The notes beneath the pieces are model-generated. The model made no database searches. It saw nothing but the letters and a program-made list of their open reading frames with translations, and was not told where the DNA came from. DNA of 64,000 nucleotides from Coleophoma eucalyptorum (Eukaryota > Ascomycota > Leotiomycetes > Helotiales > Dermateaceae), in assembly GCA_026120035.1 (NCBI GenBank), contig JALRME010000056.1, forward strand, positions 78,083 through 142,082, written 5' to 3'. The position numbers and the translations under genes were made by a program. How positions within the stretch are numbered: the stretch's first letter is position 1; each line of letters begins with the position of its first letter. Shown piece by piece: positions 62,600 to 64,000 of the stretch.

Positions 62600-63270
62600 C
62601 TTCCCAACCTTACTGTCTAGAAGGACCTATAGTATCATTAGAACCCTTCGACTCCTTATCGTCGTTAGAATGGTCTCCTAGGTCGTTATCGTTAGTTGTA
62701 GTAACGAAAGATAAGTTGTTCTATAATGGTTAGATAGCGTTATACTTATAGGGTAGCTTACTTACTTAGTAACGAAGGACATCCAAAATGCTATCTAGGG
62801 TATTCTATATTTGGGCTTAACTACAAATAATTATTTAGGTTATTCCCTATATCGTCTATAGGGCGTAGGCTAGACGAATATCAGTTTCAACCCGAGATAT
62901 ATATTGACGCTATAGTGCTTAAACTCGAGTACAAGTAATAATCTTTGTATTACCGGTAGCTAGATAGGATATAGCGGTAGTACGAGCGAGTAGGCGGTTG
63001 AGCCTAGGAATGCTCGATTAAGGAACCTAAAGATAAGTTAATTAGTAAGAATACTAACGAAAAGAATACCTATATCGTAGTAGGGCTTATTCAACCCGCG
63101 GTAGCGGTTGTATACATTCCTACCTATAGTCTTAATATATTAGATATTAGGCTCCTTATTAATACATTTGGAGTATCGTAAACAATAGCGGTAAGATAGC
63201 GTCTTAGGCGTACGCATAAAGCGAGGGGTAATACTCTAACGAGTAGGAAGAGTAGATATTATACTATAAG
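62600..63270 (-). pseudogene. Possible antisense open frame in the 3' part of the Gypsy element (copy 2)
   Basis: Between the chromodomain and the polypurine tract lie ~1.4 kb without sense coding. On the opposite strand both copies keep the same reading frame with protein-like sequence (MRTPKTLSYRYC, NKEPNI, GRNVYNRYRGLNKPYYDI). Stops occur only at RIP-type sites (CGT-TAG, ATC-TAA). Cys/Tyr positions suggest a lost CxxC..CxxC pattern. The same frame lies on the plus strand of copy 1 from ~51089 to ~51740. Function unknown; it may be chance. Confidence 0.4.
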
Positions 63271-63863
63271 GGTTAGTTATATTACGTAAGTACTATATAA
63301 TTATAGTAAAGGCGAGAATACTTATATAAGAAGAGTATTAAATAAAGGGGGTAAGAAAGCAGAAGAAAAGTTATAATGTTTTAATATAAAAGAAAGAGGG
63401 AGATTAGGTGGTAAGAGGAGAGCCTTTTATAGACGCTAGAAATACTATAGCCTATTTACGTAATTATACCACCTAGCGATATAAAGAAATCGAAACGCTT
63501 ACGGTACGATAAAGAACTAAGAGGGTGTTTGCGAGAGAATAAAGAAAACAGCAAACTAGAGATCTAGAAAGGTAAGATTGTTAATAGCGCTAAGTAGGTA
63601 GGGAGACAGCGGAGAGTGCGTAGAGTACCAATAAGGATAAAGAAAATATTGGGAAGCCAAGTACAAACTAAGGGTATTCAGACAAACTAGACGAAGACCC
63701 CTTAGGTTGTCACTAGTAGCCGTATAAGCGCTACCCCAGCGGACCGCTTATGCTTTACTCCTCCAAACCCGTTTCTTCGGCTAACAATGAGAATTACCTT
63801 CTGGGAGCTTGTGCCCCGACGGCATTACGGATGCTTGAGGAATGGTCGTAAGGATACGCCTAT

Positions 63864-63874
63864 AAAGGGGGAGG
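63864..63874 (+). other. Polypurine tract of Gypsy copy 2
   Basis: AAAGGGGGAGG followed by CAA and the 3' LTR. It is the plus-strand primer for reverse transcription and is matched on the minus strand of copy 1 at 50473-50483. Confidence 0.8.
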
Positions 63875-63877
63875 CAA

Positions 63878-64000
63878 TGTCATAGGCCCAAGCGAGGTCA
63901 TATGGTATTAGCGAGCCAGGCGGGGAAACATATATATATCTTCAGCCCCCTTGGTTTAAGGATCTTTAGAGATCAGTTTGAATAATAACTACTACCTACC
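63878..64000 (+). repeat. 3' LTR of Gypsy copy 2, partial
   Basis: First 123 bp of the 190-bp LTR, beginning TGTCATAGGCCC. It runs off the window end. Confidence 0.9.

Larger units (their letters stand above)
57259..64000 (+). mobile_element. Ty3/Gypsy chromovirus retrotransposon, copy 2, RIP-mutated, cut by window edge
   Basis: 5' LTR 57259-57448, internal region 57449-63877 (6,429 bp, exactly as long as that of copy 1), 3' LTR from 63878, with the last ~67 bp outside the window. The degenerate gag-pol frame reads gag-like sequence (~57890-58320), protease-like sequence (~58740-58990), and reverse transcriptase with the YLDDILIYS box (~59776-59802). RNase H, a zinc-binding integrase N-terminus (~61200-61330) and an integrase core (~61395-61700) follow. 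A chromodomain (YLVR-KGYIPTKD, ~62270-62440) makes it a chromovirus. Stops are frequent. The 5' flank is CTAAG (57254-57258); its duplicate would lie outside the window. Confidence 0.92.

Overview
This window is from a filamentous ascomycete (Pezizomycotina). Genes on both strands carry many introns of about 45-90 bp with GT..AG ends and CTAAC-like branch sites. There are two Zn(II)2Cys6 regulators, OPT, MFS and ABCC transporters of fungal type, two intron-containing tRNA genes, and about 15 kb of stop-riddled retrotransposon DNA poor in CpA/TpG and rich in TpA, the mark of repeat-induced point mutation (RIP). The gene content would suit Leotiomycetes, but I cannot fix the genus. I rebuilt the gene models by hand from splice sites and reading phase. 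Where I quote protein lengths, the exon sums are whole codons.

Region 1 (1-2306) is the 5' part of an ABCC multidrug transporter gene that runs off the left edge. Region 2 (about 4000-12100) holds three glycosidases: GH20, GH29 alpha-L-fucosidase and GH35 beta-galactosidase. An oligopeptide (OPT) transporter, a Zn2Cys6 regulator and two MFS exporters follow (13.7-25.1 kb). The three glycosidases fit stepwise removal of fucose, galactose and N-acetylglucosamine from plant-type glycans. The OPT carrier could take up the trimmed peptides, but that link is inference.

Region 3 (26.7-35.9 kb) holds a small NTF2/SnoaL-fold protein, an isocitrate lyase/PEP mutase superfamily enzyme with the KRCGH motif, an allantoate/nicotinate-type MFS permease and a large Zn2Cys6 factor resembling Aro80/HmgR. 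Region 4 (36.2-44.0 kb) is a complete tyrosine/homogentisate degradation cluster: a TTC36-like TPR protein (HmgX type), 4-hydroxyphenylpyruvate dioxygenase, maleylacetoacetate isomerase, homogentisate 1,2-dioxygenase and fumarylacetoacetase. They lie in two divergent pairs plus one single gene, each with dense CGG/CCG triplets upstream. Together the enzymes turn 4-hydroxyphenylpyruvate into fumarate and acetoacetate.

Region 5 (44.3-48.9 kb) is decaying sequence: an APH-type kinase gene with two frameshifts, a frameshifted small secreted-protein gene, a tandem repeat, and an intact tRNA-Glu. Region 6 (48.98-64.0 kb) is a transposon island. A Fot/pogo element is split by a 6,809-bp Ty3/Gypsy chromovirus with 190-bp LTRs and a CCTAG target duplication. 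A second copy lies in opposite orientation 170 bp further on and runs off the right edge. The two internal regions are exactly the same length (6,429 bp), so the copies appear to have diverged almost only by substitution, and they form a near-palindrome of about 13.7 kb.
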